In this document: positions 1 to 9,447 of the stretch, piece after piece
How positions within the stretch are numbered: the stretch's first letter is position 1
How the letters are laid out: each line of letters opens with the position of its first letter
From: Salinimicrobium sp963739625
GTDB lineage: Bacteria; Bacteroidota; Bacteroidia; Flavobacteriales; Flavobacteriaceae
Direction: 5' to 3'
Assembly (NCBI GenBank): GCA_963739625.1
Contig: CAVUAU010000007.1
Span: 62,001 to 126,000 of the forward strand
DNA: 64,000 bases
Made by a program: the position numbers and the translations under genes
The notes under the pieces: generated by a model
The model's database searches: none
Told to the model about the DNA's origin: nothing
What the model saw: only the letters and a program-made list of their open reading frames with translations

Positions 1-1942
1 TCTGGTAAAACCGGTTTTCCATTTCACACATCGTGCTTAGCTGCCACAGCCGGAGGTTGTATAAATAAACCTTGTCAAAATGTTTGATGCCGTTGTTGTT
101 CATCGAGCCCCCAATGTAAATGTTGTGCTCTACCCCATCAGTCTTATAGCGTTCAAAGTAATGCGGGTAAATCTCCTGGGCTACGATTTGTTTGCGGTCA
201 ATATACCGGGCCATCGTCCTGTTGATCTGCTGTACGGCCTCGTCATAGTTCTTGCGGTGGTTGTAAACAATTCCGGTTTCAGGATTTACTTTCTCGCGAT
301 ATTCCTGCACCTCTTTCTTCAGTTGTGCAGATTGTTTCTGGATATGGTCCATTACCGGCTCGATTTCGCGCTGCAGCAGGTTGAACACCTTCTGTTCACT
401 GGAGGCATTCAGGCTTTCCCCTAACTCGTCCTCAAATTCTTTAATCCGGAATTTTACCTGCTCATAGATATCCAGGTCTTCGATACTTTCAGCTTCATCA
501 ATGATCTTCTTAATGAAGTTCAACTGGTCCAGTAGATCCTGTTGGATTGCCTGGTTGCGCGCTTCCGAAGAGGCTATAATATCAATTTGTCCATAGAGGG
601 GATAAATATCATCAAAAGAGATATCCTTAAAAGATGCCAGCCCGTCTGCATCCAGATCGTGAATGAATTTTCTTGCTTCTTTTTCAAATATCCAAAGCAC
701 ACTTGGGTGAATAGAAGTACACTCACTTTGGATCACAGCCTTCACCCGATTTTCAAATTCGGTTTTATTACGTTCAACCGCAGTTACAATATATGGCAGG
801 ATATCTTCCAGCTTAGTAGCATTCACGCTGTTCAACTCGTTCTTGCTATTGGAGATCAATTCAAGCACCCCCAGCAGCTTTCCGTTTTTTGCAATAGGGG
901 CAAAAATGGCACTTTTGGCACCTATTCCCACCAGGTTTTGAGAAAGCAAATTTTCTGAAGTCGTTTTGGAATAATTGTCGACATTGGGAATCGTGAGGTA
1001 ATTGTAGTTGGCGACCAGGGTTTGAAAAGCCTGCTCGTCAACAGCTTTTTTACAGTCCACTTCTTTGCGGTCGCCTAAAATAAAGCTCGTGGTGCCTTTT
1101 CCCATGGTCTCAAAGCAGTTTTCCTGCTCATTGTACACCGAAAAACCAACCCGAAGGTCATGAATGTTATAAATAGACTTGAAGATCTCCTCAAATTTTT
1201 CAACTTCCTCTTCTCCAGATGTGTTGCGCTGCAACAAAGTGGTTTTTAGATCAGAAATGGCGTCATCAACAGTAACATCTGTGAGACTAATGATGGTAAA
1301 GCCCTTAAAGATCCAGCTTTGGGGTGGGAATTTCTCTTTCCAAAGACCAATATCCTCAATATTTTGAATGAGTGCATCAACATCCTCTTCTGTGATCTCC
1401 CGGTGGTTTTCCCCCGGAATGATCTCTACAAAATCTGAATTAAGATCTATTCGATAATGGCGTAAAATGCCATTTTCGTCGGGTATGTCGTAGTACAGAG
1501 GCCGGGAAAAATCAATGTCATAGCCATAGTGCATATTGAGAATAATGATACAACCAAAGATGTAATCAAGATCTTCATTGAGATTTCTCATTGAAAGCCT
1601 GAAGTCATTTCCGGCTTTGTCGAGGATCTCCCTGAATTTGCGGGTGGAGTTAAAAATGATATTGTGAAAAGGAACCGAAATTGCCTTGATCTGGTTGTCG
1701 GAAAGAATTTCAGGAAAGAGGTCCTTCATGAGGATCCTGATGGGATCTTTGAGTTTGTTCAACTCTTCTGCATCATCAATACCTTCTGAAAGGGCAGGAA
1801 AGGAAGAGACATATTCCAGCATGTTCTCAATGTACTCGCTCGAAATGTTACTGGTCTCCTGCTCCAGCTGTTTTTGAAATTTCAGAATGATCTTGTGAAA
1901 ACTGATCCTGATATCAAGGGGAAACTCCTTTTGCTTCTTCAT
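1..1942 (-). CDS. GAF domain-containing protein (C-terminus beyond window)
   Basis: The reading frame is open from an ATG at 1942 to the window edge, about 647 residues, so the C-terminus is missing. The N-terminal part is helical and has no signal peptide. Around residues 270-380 a GAF-like segment includes GIGAKSAIFAPIAKNGKLLG, typical of GAF cores. The C-terminal part visible here is charged and probably coiled coil. No histidine-kinase, HTH or cyclase motif is seen. Large soluble GAF proteins of this architecture are common in flavobacteria and have no known function. The ligand is unknown. Confidence is high for a real gene and moderate for the GAF assignment. Confidence 0.75.
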   Translation of the reverse strand, partial: MKKQKEFPLDIRISFHKIILKFQKQLEQETSNISSEYIENMLEYVSSFPALSEGIDDAEELNKLKDPIRILMKDLFPEILSDNQIKAISVPFHNIIFNSTRKFREILDKAGNDFRLSMRNLNEDLDYIFGCIIILNMHYGYDIDFSRPLYYDIPDENGILRHYRIDLNSDFVEIIPGENHREITEEDVDALIQNIEDIGLWKEKFPPQSWIFKGFTIISLTDVTVDDAISDLKTTLLQRNTSGEEEVEKFEEIFKSIYNIHDLRVGFSVYNEQENCFETMGKGTTSFILGDRKEVDCKKAVDEQAFQTLVANYNYLTIPNVDNYSKTTSENLLSQNLVGIGAKSAIFAPIAKNGKLLGVLELISNSKNELNSVNATKLEDILPYIVTAVERNKTEFENRVKAVIQSECTSIHPSVLWIFEKEARKFIHDLDADGLASFKDISFDDIYPLYGQIDIIASSEARNQAIQQDLLDQLNFIKKIIDEAESIEDLDIYEQVKFRIKEFEDELGESLNASSEQKVFNLLQREIEPVMDHIQKQSAQLKKEVQEYREKVNPETGIVYNHRKNYDEAVQQINRTMARYIDRKQIVAQEIYPHYFERYKTDGVEHNIYIGGSMNNNGIKHFDKVYLYNLRLWQLSTMCEMENRFYQ

Positions 1943-2038
1943 ATGTTAAAATTAAAACTTTTACTCGCGAAGCTTGTGCCGCTTTTTCATATTAACAATT
2001 ATTTATAGCTATAATCGGGGTTTGTAGAGGAGGTTGAT

Positions 2039-2046
2039 TATTTTTG
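2039..2046 (+). promoter_or_regulatory. Candidate -7 box of tlpA-like gene
   Basis: TATTTTTG fits the Bacteroidota -7 consensus TAnnTTTG and lies 18 bases before the ATG at 2064. The -33 element is not clear. Confidence 0.4.
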
Positions 2047-2063
2047 CACAAAACAGATTAATT

Positions 2064-3194
2064 ATGCGTAAAATTTTTGTAGTAAGTCTCATTGCCCTTT
2101 TTGCTTCCTGTCAGGAAGAAAATGAAGGATATATGATTAGCGGAACAGTAGAAAATGCCCAGGAAGGGCAAAAGGTCTTTGTTTCTGAACTGAATGACAG
2201 TAACACCCAAACCATTCCCTTAGATACAGCCATTGTAAAAGATGGTAAATTTGAACTTGATCTGCCTGAAAAAGAGCGGCCGGCCATTAGTTTTTTGACT
2301 CTCGAAGGAGCCCGTGGCAATGTGCTTTATATCGCCGATAATACCCCTATAGAATTCCATGTTTATCCCGACAGCCTTTACGCTTCAACGGTGACAGGAG
2401 GTGATGATAATGAAGTGCTTTATACTTACCTGGACAAAATACGTACTTCAAATAAAAAAATGAATGACACCCGCATGGCTATGCGTGAGGCATTCACGTC
2501 ACAGGATACGGTGACACTGGCTTCCCTTCAGGAAAATCAAAAACAAATCGCAGATGAAGACAAGCTGAATAAGGAAGAACTGGTAAAAAATCACCCCAAT
2601 TCTATAGTATCTGTCATGGTGCTGCAGGATATGGTCAATACAAAAATGTACACAGCCAAAGAACTGCGTGAACTATATGAGAATCTTTCTCCTGAAGTAA
2701 AAGAAACTTCATTAGCCCAGACACTTGATCAAAACCTGAAGAACCTTAGCAGAACAGACATTGGAAATCCTGCACCAGACTTTAGTGCTCCAACTCCCGA
2801 AGGGGAACAGTTAGCCCTTAAAGATGCTCTTGGCAAGGTGACCCTGGTAGATTTCTGGGCATCCTGGTGTAAACCATGCCGCGCAGAAAACCCGAATATT
2901 GTAGAGGTTTACAAAAAATACCACGATAAAGGTTTCAACATTATCCAGGTTTCGCTTGACCGTCCCGGACAAAAAGACAAATGGACAGAGGCTATTGCCC
3001 AGGATAACCTGGACTGGAACCATGTTTCCAATCTTATGTTCTGGCAGGATCCTATTGCAGCACAATATGGAGTTCGAGCCATCCCTGCCGCTTTTCTTCT
3101 TGATGAAAACGGCAATATTATAGCTAAGAACTTAAGAGGTCAGGATCTCGAAGAGAAAGTTGCAGAAGTGCTTTCTGAAGAGACTGCGCAATAA
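2064..3194 (+). CDS. TlpA-family thiol:disulfide oxidoreductase, lipoprotein
   Basis: Probably a periplasm-facing thioredoxin-like reductase anchored by lipid. The start chosen is the ATG at 2064 because it gives MRKIFVVSLIALFASC, a clean lipoprotein signal with the acylated Cys at residue 16; an in-frame ATG 30 bases upstream would bury it. Residues about 20-130 resemble the DUF4369 domain that often precedes TlpA domains in Bacteroidota. The AhpC/TSA-thioredoxin domain starts near residue 235 (GNPAPDFSAPTPEG) and carries the active site WASWCKPC. Full length for this family at 376 residues. It is monocistronic and ends in a strong hairpin shared with the convergent SIMPL gene. The partner protein is unknown. 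Confidence 0.88.
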   Translation: MRKIFVVSLIALFASCQEENEGYMISGTVENAQEGQKVFVSELNDSNTQTIPLDTAIVKDGKFELDLPEKERPAISFLTLEGARGNVLYIADNTPIEFHVYPDSLYASTVTGGDDNEVLYTYLDKIRTSNKKMNDTRMAMREAFTSQDTVTLASLQENQKQIADEDKLNKEELVKNHPNSIVSVMVLQDMVNTKMYTAKELRELYENLSPEVKETSLAQTLDQNLKNLSRTDIGNPAPDFSAPTPEGEQLALKDALGKVTLVDFWASWCKPCRAENPNIVEVYKKYHDKGFNIIQVSLDRPGQKDKWTEAIAQDNLDWNHVSNLMFWQDPIAAQYGVRAIPAAFLLDENGNIIAKNLRGQDLEEKVAEVLSEETAQ

Positions 3195-3215
3195 AAACAA
3201 AACTGAACAACATTC

Positions 3216-3246
3216 AAAAAGTGCCTTTTCGAAGGCACTTTTTTTA
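3216..3246. terminator. Bidirectional terminator between tlpA-like and SIMPL genes
   Basis: A 12-bp perfect stem (AAAAAGTGCCTT) with a TTCG tetraloop has a T-run on both sides and lies between convergent genes. Confidence 0.85.
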
Positions 3247-3264
3247 TGATAAAAGGTTTAAATC

Positions 3265-3940
3265 CTACTTAAGAAAGAAACCTACATTTACTTTAACTGT
3301 AATTTCCATTTCTCCGGGAGCAATGGTTTGGCCACCGCTGCTGTCTGAAGCTTTCATTTCCATTGCACGATACATTGGAGGAAAATCTCCGCTATTCAGC
3401 TCATTGATCGTATGGGCTTTGCCTATCTCCTGCCCTAATGCATGTGCATATTCCTGTGCCTTTTCTTTGGCATCCAAAACTGCCATTTTACGGGCCTCTG
3501 CCTCCAGAGTCTCCTTCTTTGAACTCTGGAATTCTATTCCGTCTATACGGTTAAGGCCAGACTGCAAAAGACCACTCATCACGGTTTCATAACTGTTGAT
3601 ATCCTCCAGCAGAATAGAAATTGCCTGATTGGCAGAGAACAGCGTCTCCTTGGTATTATAATTATAATCTTTGTTGAGATTGATGTACTCGGTTTGAATA
3701 TTTTTGGAAGGAATATCCTGAGATTTCAAATATTGAATAACCTCGTTCACAACTTTGTCATTCTCTGCTTTTACTTCGGAAGGAGATTTTCCCGAGTGTT
3801 CAATTCTCGCTTTTATCATTACACGATCGGGGGCAACATGTAACTGTACCTTTTCCGGTCACGTTGATCAGGGAATAATTTTCCTGGGAATAAGTTGCAA
3901 AAGAGAGCATTAGGAGTACAAGAACCAGCAGTTTTTTCAT
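3265..3940 (-). CDS. SIMPL (DUF541) domain protein, frameshifted as written
   Basis: Secreted or periplasmic protein of the SIMPL/DUF541 family, whose function is poorly defined. The start at 3940 gives signal peptide MKKLLVLVLLMLSFATYSQ. The reading frame breaks near 3841: the first frame reads NVTGKGTVTCCPRS, but dropping one base gives NVTGKGTVHVAPDRVMIKAR, the conserved opening of the family. The second frame then continues to a normal C-terminus (ITVKVNVGFFLK). The break therefore fits one inserted base. The rhomboid gene ends 48 bases upstream, so the two may be cotranscribed. The protein would be about 224 residues, normal for the family. Confidence 0.8.
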
Positions 3941-3987
3941 TTCAAAAAGTTTTAGTTTGAAGTTATATGACAATATCAATGCCGATG

Positions 3988-4638
3988 TTAAATTTTCCCG
4001 GTTTTTTGAAGGAAAAAAAGCAGAACAATTGGAATAGCCAGAAGAATGACCATCAACAAATGACTGGTAAAGACCCATGGCGCGAGAATTAGAGTGAGAA
4101 GATAACCTCCCACAGCCCCACCAAAGTGAGCATCATGACCTATATTTCCAACCCGGTTTTTCATTCCGTAGATCGAGTAAAGCATATATCCAATTCCAAA
4201 GACGTAGGCGGGAATTGGAATAGGAATGAGGAACAGGTACAGATTCATATCGGGATACAGTAAAATGGCAGCATAGATAATTCCTGAAACCGCCCCACTG
4301 GCACCCACCGCATTATAATTCACCTCATCTTTATGGAAGAAATACGAAAGCAGGTTTCCCAGGAATAAGCTGGCAATGTAGATAAGCAGGAATTGAATAC
4401 TGCCCAAAGAAGCGATCACAACATCGGCAAAGAAATAAAGCGTTAGCATATTCAGGAAAAGATGGGCGGTATCTACATGTAGAAAACCCGATGAAAAAAT
4501 CCTGATCTTATCTCCACTTTTTACTGCTGCTGAATTAAACTTATACCTCTCAAAAAATGAAAAATCATTGAATCCTTTAAAAGAAACAATGACGTTGGCG
4601 GCAATGATTGCAAGAGTTACAAGGCTGAAATCTCCCAT
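3988..4638 (-). CDS. Rhomboid family intramembrane serine protease
   Basis: Inner-membrane protease of 216 residues with about six predicted hydrophobic segments. The catalytic serine is in VGASGAVSG (GxSG motif, residues about 112-120) and the catalytic histidine in HDAHFGGAVGG near residue 170, giving the Ser-His dyad of rhomboids. An HxxxN-type element (HLFLNML) lies near residue 60, as expected for the oxyanion region. Substrates cannot be told from the sequence. The start ATG at 4638 is divergent from the acyltransferase start at 4693 across a 54-base gap. Confidence 0.9.
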   Translation of the reverse strand: MGDFSLVTLAIIAANVIVSFKGFNDFSFFERYKFNSAAVKSGDKIRIFSSGFLHVDTAHLFLNMLTLYFFADVVIASLGSIQFLLIYIASLFLGNLLSYFFHKDEVNYNAVGASGAVSGIIYAAILLYPDMNLYLFLIPIPIPAYVFGIGYMLYSIYGMKNRVGNIGHDAHFGGAVGGYLLTLILAPWVFTSHLLMVILLAIPIVLLFFLQKTGKI

Positions 4639-4668
4639 GTACGGTTCTGTTTAATGCCAAATATAGCA

Positions 4669-4676
4669 TATATTTG
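4669..4676 (+). promoter_or_regulatory. Candidate -7 box of lpxL-like gene
   Basis: TATATTTG matches TAnnTTTG and lies 16 bases before the chosen ATG at 4693, implying a very short leader. This supports that start over the ATG at 4654. Confidence 0.5.
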
Positions 4677-4692
4677 CGCAAATTTCTTTTGC

Positions 4693-5602
4693 ATGCAGCG
4701 TTTAGTTTTTTGGCTGGTCTACCCTTTTCTTTGGTTTCTTTCTATCCTGCCTTTCAAACTTTTCTATCTTTTCTCAGACCTCGTGTTTTTTGTGGTCTAC
4801 TATCTCGTTGGCTACAGGCGCAAAACAGTAACAGAAAACCTGCAGCTGGTTTTTCCCGAAAAATCTTCCGCCGAAATTAAAAAAATAAGAAAGAAATTTT
4901 ACCGGCACATGGTGGATATGTTCCTGGAGATGATAAAGAGTATTTCTATCCCCAATGAGGAGCTAAAAAAGCGTTTTGCTTTCACAAATCTGGAAGAGAT
5001 TCAAAAGTTACGGGAAATGAACAAGAGCGTTATCCTGGCTTGCGGACATTATGCGAGTTATGAATGGATGAACGCGCTACAGCTCTACGGCCTCGACTAC
5101 AAAGGTTTTGGTATTTATAAAAAGATCAAGAATAAACATTTTGACAAACTGGTCAAAGATATTCGTGGAAGGTATGACGGAACTTTAATCTCCACTACTC
5201 ACGCCACAAAAACCATAACCGACAACCAGCAAAAAGGTATTCTTGGAGTTTATGCCATGATTGCCGATCAATCCCCAAAAATGAGTCGTTCAAAGGTGTG
5301 GACAGATTTTATGGGAATACAGGTGCCCGTCTTTACCGGTACAGAAAAACTCGCAAAACATCTTGGACATGGCTGTGGTTTACCTGCATGTGGAAAAAGT
5401 AAAGAGGGGCTACTACATTGCCACCTTTAAACAACTTTCATACGAGGCGGCCAAAGAACGGCCTTACGCGATCACCCGCAAGTATTTTGATGACCTGGAA
5501 GCCCAGATCAAAAAGGCGCCGGAATATTATCTTTGGACTCACAAGCGGTGGAAGCATCGCAATGCGACTCTTCCCAAGGATGCAATAATTATTAGATCTT
5601 AG
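4693..5602 (+). CDS. LpxL/HtrB-type lipid A acyltransferase, frameshifted as written
   Basis: Predicted inner-membrane lysophospholipid/lipid A acyltransferase, adding a secondary acyl chain to lipid A. From ATG 4693 the protein starts MQRLVFWLVYPFLWFLSILP, a membrane anchor. The acyltransferase HxxxxD-like element is in ACGHYASYEWMNAL (residues about 115-128). Near 5365 the frame breaks in CTTGGACATG. Dropping one G joins GTEKLAKHL to DMAVVYLHVEKVKRGYY and gives the conserved tail ending in WTHKRWKH. A single inserted base is the simplest explanation. The full product would be about 303 residues, normal for the family. The 3' end overlaps the convergent glmM stop by 11 bases. Confidence 0.82.
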
Positions 5603-6980
5603 CGATCTTCTTAATTTCTGAGATCATCTTTTCTGCAACCTCGTCTGCCCTATCCTGGGTTTTAGCTTCAGTATAAATCCTAATGATAGGCTCGGTATTA
5701 GATTTCCTTAGGTGCACCCAATATTCCGGAAAATCGATCTTTACTCCATCAACGGTCGAAATTTCTTCTTCGGAATATTTCTGCTCTACCTGCTCCAGAA
5801 TTTTATCAACATCCAGATCTGGAGTCAGTTCAATTTTGTTCTTGCTCATGTAATAAGAAGGATAGGACTTCCGCAGCTCAGAAACCTTCATCTTTTTTTC
5901 AGCTAAATACGTCAGAAACAATGCAACTCCCACTAAACTGTCACGCCCGTAGTGAAGTTCGGGATAGATGATCCCCCCATTTCCCTCACCGCCAATAACA
6001 GCATTGGTCTTCTTCATCAATTCCACCACGTTCACTTCACCCACCGCGCTGGCATTGTACTTCCCGCCATGTTTGACAGTAATATCTTTTAAGGCACGGG
6101 AAGAAGAAAGGTTACTCACGGTATTACCGGGAGTCTTACCCAACACATAATCTGCACAGGCGACCAATGTATACTCTTCACCAAACATTTCTCCATCTTC
6201 ACTTATAAAGGCGAGCCTGTCAACATCTGGATCGACTACTACTCCCAAATCGGCTTTTTCACGGGTAACCACCTCACAAATATCTTGAAGATGTTCCTTG
6301 AGTGGTTCCGGGTTATGAGGAAAGTGCCCTGTAGGCTCGCAATACAATTCAACCACCTCAACTCCCAATCGCTTTAAAAGTCGTGGGATAGCTATTCCTC
6401 CTGTGGAGTTCACCGCGTCAACGGCAACCTTGAAATTAGCTTCTGCAATCTTTTTCGCATCAACTAAAGGCAACATCACTACCTCTTCTATATGAGTATC
6501 TATATAATGAGTAGCAGGTTTAATTTTTCCCAACTCATCAACTTCAGCAAAAGAAAAATCGGCTTTTTCGGCCATCTCAAGAATCTCTGCACCATCGGCG
6601 CCGCTCAAAAATTCTCCCTTTTCATTAAGGAGTTTAAGGGCGTTCCACTGCTTCGGGTTATGACTTGCCGTCAAGATAATTCCTCCCTGCGCCTTTTCCA
6701 TGGGTACGGCAACTTCAACAGTGGGCGTGGTGGAAAGATCAAGATCAATAACCTCAATGCCGAGACCTACAAGTGTATTCATCACGAGTTGCTGGATCAT
6801 TTCTCCTGAAAGTCGCGCATCTCTTCCCACTACCACTGTAACCGGACCTCCGGAATTTTTATTCTTTAGCCAGCTCCCGTAAGAAGCGGCAAATTTAACA
6901 GCATCAATGGGTGTAAGATTTTCTGAAGGTTTTCCTCCTATGGTTCCACGTATTCCGGAAATAGATTTTATTAAGGTCAT
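5592..6980 (-). CDS. glmM: Phosphoglucosamine mutase
   Basis: Interconverts glucosamine-6-phosphate and glucosamine-1-phosphate on the route to UDP-GlcNAc for peptidoglycan and LPS. 462 residues. The four features of alpha-D-phosphohexomutases are visible: SGIRGTIGG near the N-terminus, the phosphoserine loop TASHNPKQWN (about residue 104), the metal-binding loop DPDVDRLAF (about residue 250) and the C-terminal phosphate loop RKSNTEPIIRIY. The closest types in Bacteroidota are annotated GlmM, but a phosphomannomutase role is not excluded by sequence alone. Confidence 0.88.
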   Translation of the reverse strand: MTLIKSISGIRGTIGGKPSENLTPIDAVKFAASYGSWLKNKNSGGPVTVVVGRDARLSGEMIQQLVMNTLVGLGIEVIDLDLSTTPTVEVAVPMEKAQGGIILTASHNPKQWNALKLLNEKGEFLSGADGAEILEMAEKADFSFAEVDELGKIKPATHYIDTHIEEVVMLPLVDAKKIAEANFKVAVDAVNSTGGIAIPRLLKRLGVEVVELYCEPTGHFPHNPEPLKEHLQDICEVVTREKADLGVVVDPDVDRLAFISEDGEMFGEEYTLVACADYVLGKTPGNTVSNLSSSRALKDITVKHGGKYNASAVGEVNVVELMKKTNAVIGGEGNGGIIYPELHYGRDSLVGVALFLTYLAEKKMKVSELRKSYPSYYMSKNKIELTPDLDVDKILEQVEQKYSEEEISTVDGVKIDFPEYWVHLRKSNTEPIIRIYTEAKTQDRADEVAEKMISEIKKIAKI

Positions 6981-7140
6981 GATCTAAAAATGTGATTTTT
7001 GAAAGGCTTTCAAAAAACCTCTTCCGAAGCGTATATGAGCTTCCGGAAATGATTTTGAGTGCCCACAAATATACAAGGCTTCTCAAGCCAGTCCAAGAGT
7101 TAACAAAAATTAAACACTTCTAATTAGTATCTTAGGCTGC

Positions 7141-7731
7141 ATGAATTTTCTTGCCCACATATATCTCTCTGGCGACGACGAAGCAATTACCGTTGGAAAC
7201 TTCATGGCAGATTCCATAAAAGGCAAAAAGTATCTCAATTATCCTAAAGGTATTCAAAAGGGGATTTTACTACACCGATCAATAGACTACTTCACAGATA
7301 CTCATCCCGTTGTGAGAAAAAGTTCCGCAAGGCTATTTGATAAGTACAGTCACTACAACGGGGTGATCGTAGATATTTTTTACGATCATTTTCTTGCCGC
7401 CAACTGGAGTAGGTACTCAAGGATCCCTTTGGAAATGTTTGTTGTGGATTTTTACAAGCTGCTCGAAAAAAATGCTGAATACCTCCCCGAACCGGTAAAA
7501 AACTTTTTCCCTTACATGGTTAAGGATAACTGGCTGCTTAGTTACGCCAATCTCGATGGGATAGCGAGGATTCTTCACCAAATGAACATACGCACTAAAA
7601 AAAGGGTGAATATGGATCGCGCTGTCGAAGATCTAAGAAGGAACTATGATCAATTTGAAGAAGAGTTCGAACTTTTCTTTCCCGATGTACAGAAATTTGC
7701 ACAGGAAAAGATCTTATCTCTTAACAAGTAA
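7141..7731 (+). CDS. acpH: ACP phosphodiesterase (AcpH/DUF479 family)
   Basis: Family removes the 4'-phosphopantetheine arm from acyl carrier protein. 196 residues in the cytoplasm. The opening MNFLAHIYLSGDDEAITVGN, the following FMAD and the LLHRSIDYFTDTHPVV segment are hallmarks, with His and Asp residues expected to bind metal. The segment IFYDHFLAANW is also conserved. It starts at an ATG 160 bases from the divergent glmM start, with a possible promoter (TATCTTAG) just upstream. It ends before a terminator shared with the astacin gene. Confidence 0.85.
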   Translation: MNFLAHIYLSGDDEAITVGNFMADSIKGKKYLNYPKGIQKGILLHRSIDYFTDTHPVVRKSSARLFDKYSHYNGVIVDIFYDHFLAANWSRYSRIPLEMFVVDFYKLLEKNAEYLPEPVKNFFPYMVKDNWLLSYANLDGIARILHQMNIRTKKRVNMDRAVEDLRRNYDQFEEEFELFFPDVQKFAQEKILSLNK

Positions 7732-7867
7732 GTAGTGTGTTAAAGTTTAAGCTTTTTTAAGCCGGTTTAAAAAATGCATTTTTGGGAAGAAAAAATTGTG
7801 GAATCTCCACACTTGCAGCAACAACAGCTGTGTAATATTTCCACACCCTTTTTTAAAATAAAGACAT

Positions 7868-7899
7868 AAAAAAACCCCGGCGGTGAGCCAGGGTTTTTT
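7868..7899. terminator. Bidirectional terminator between acpH and astacin-like gene
   Basis: AAAAAACCCCGGC pairs with GCCAGGGTTTTTT around a GGTGA loop, with one mismatch. It lies between convergent genes. Confidence 0.8.
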
Positions 7900-7914
7900 G
7901 TACTTTTTAACGAT

Positions 7915-8970
7915 CTACACGTACCACCAGTGGCCGTCGCGATATTCCACCAATTTCCATCCGTATTTTGTAGAATAGAACCATCTATCGGTATATCTAT
8001 AGACTCTTAAGCTATTAACAGTGTAGTACTGACCATTCACATATACCGGTTCAGTAACAGTAGAACCACCTCCGCTATAAGGATACATGTTGTTAATACC
8101 CACTTTGTCGCCTGAAGACAATCCGTTTCTCTGGATGTTGAAAGTACTTCCGTCCTTCTTAACAATGGTTGGCTGTCCGTTGCTTGAGAAAGAGTACGAT
8201 CCATACATCATGATAGAACCAAAGTCAAGCGCGCTGGTGAATTCATCTCCGTCAAAACCTTGCTCTTCATAAGTTCTAAAGTTGTGTTCTCTACCACTCT
8301 GGATGTTGTTGTAGTTAATGGTGATATAAGAATCACGGTCAACCCTGCTTTGCTCGTGCCACAGGCCTACAGCGTGACCAATTTCGTGGATAGCATTTCC
8401 TGTAGAACAGCTGCTGGCAAGGGTAAGATCCTGTCTTCCTCCAGTCATCCCTATATAAGAGGAGCAACCTGAACCTGAAGTAAAATAAACATAATTAGAC
8501 TGGCTTGTTCTTTCTACAAAGCTCACATTAGTGTTTGCTTCCCAGTGTGCAATCGCGTCATATACTCTGGTTTTGTTGTCAAGGTTTGAGTCGATGGCGT
8601 AGTATACTGTGTTGTTCGGCCACCTTCCGGAAGTTCTACCAGTACTTTTATTAGCGGGAGGAGTTTCTCCCTTTTCATAAACCAGTTTTACTTCTTGACT
8701 TGATGTCATACTTTTGGGCAGCATGATATCTCCCTGGTAGACATATTCACCGTTGAAGTTTTCTACAGGAATACGTTGTCCTGCAAAAAACACATCCTGC
8801 ACTCCCTGTGGAGTATTAGGATTAGCTGTTTCAACCATTGCACCCTGGGCGGTCACTTCAGTGCCCGGCTCTACAAGGTTTTGATCTACTACCTCTTCAA
8901 CAGGATCCTGACTACAGGAGGCCAATACCGCAAGGGCCGGTAAAACAAGTGTTAATTTCAAATTTTTCAT
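7915..8970 (-). CDS. Astacin-like (M12A) zinc metalloprotease, lipoprotein
   Basis: Secreted, lipid-anchored endopeptidase. The start at 8970 yields MKNLKLTLVLPALAVLASCS, a lipoprotein signal; an upstream ATG at 9051 would add 27 residues and mask it. After a propeptide-like region, the mature domain starts near GRTSGRWPNNTVYYAID. The zinc site HEIGHAVGLWHEQSRVDR is the full astacin HExxHxxGxxH consensus, and SIMMYGSYSF provides the Met-turn. A 50-residue C-terminal extension is Tyr/Trp rich (ending GHWWYV). Related to flavobacterial myroilysin-type proteases. It lies next to the lipoprotein array; a functional link is only a guess. Confidence 0.9.
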   Translation of the reverse strand: MKNLKLTLVLPALAVLASCSQDPVEEVVDQNLVEPGTEVTAQGAMVETANPNTPQGVQDVFFAGQRIPVENFNGEYVYQGDIMLPKSMTSSQEVKLVYEKGETPPANKSTGRTSGRWPNNTVYYAIDSNLDNKTRVYDAIAHWEANTNVSFVERTSQSNYVYFTSGSGCSSYIGMTGGRQDLTLASSCSTGNAIHEIGHAVGLWHEQSRVDRDSYITINYNNIQSGREHNFRTYEEQGFDGDEFTSALDFGSIMMYGSYSFSSNGQPTIVKKDGSTFNIQRNGLSSGDKVGINNMYPYSGGGSTVTEPVYVNGQYYTVNSLRVYRYTDRWFYSTKYGWKLVEYRDGHWWYV

Positions 8971-9373
8971 AAGTAGGTTTTTGGGGGTTTTGGATTGTAC
9001 ATTCTTGGGATCTGTACTATGATTACTAAATGTTGATTTGAATTTGTTCATTTTTTCTTCAGTTAAAAGGCTCTCAATTAATTCTAAAAGAAATCCTAAT
9101 TTTTACTCTTTTGACTTACTCTTGGAAGAACTGTGCCAAAATTTTTCTTTGAGTTTTTTTTAACCGCGTAAAACAGCCTTAATTAAATCTTCTTCAATTT
9201 TAGGTCAAAGAAGAAGTAAAAACTGAGAATTCATAAACAATTTTTCAGGAGGTAAAAATAGAAATTAATATTTCTTTAACACAACAAATTCATATTTTAA
9301 CATTCTGATAGTTAAGGAGTTTGTTAAGAAAAAGGGATTTGTAGGAAATCGAACTACATTAATAAATTAGACA
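8971..9373. other. AT-rich intergenic region upstream of astacin-like gene
   Basis: About 400 bases without a supportable gene, holding the 5' region of the protease. It is strongly AT-rich with several short T-tracts. No convincing TAnnTTTG box or inverted repeat was seen. Confidence 0.5.
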
Positions 9374-9408
9374 TAAAAAAAAGGCTGTCTCCAGGAGACA
9401 GCCTTTTC
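9374..9408 (-). terminator. Terminator of lipoprotein A1
   Basis: AAAAGGCTGTCTC pairs perfectly with GAGACAGCCTTTT around a CAG loop. An eight-base T-run follows on the minus strand. Confidence 0.88.
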
Positions 9409-9447
9409 AAAATTATACAGTTTAACTTCTATTGGGTAGAGCAAACA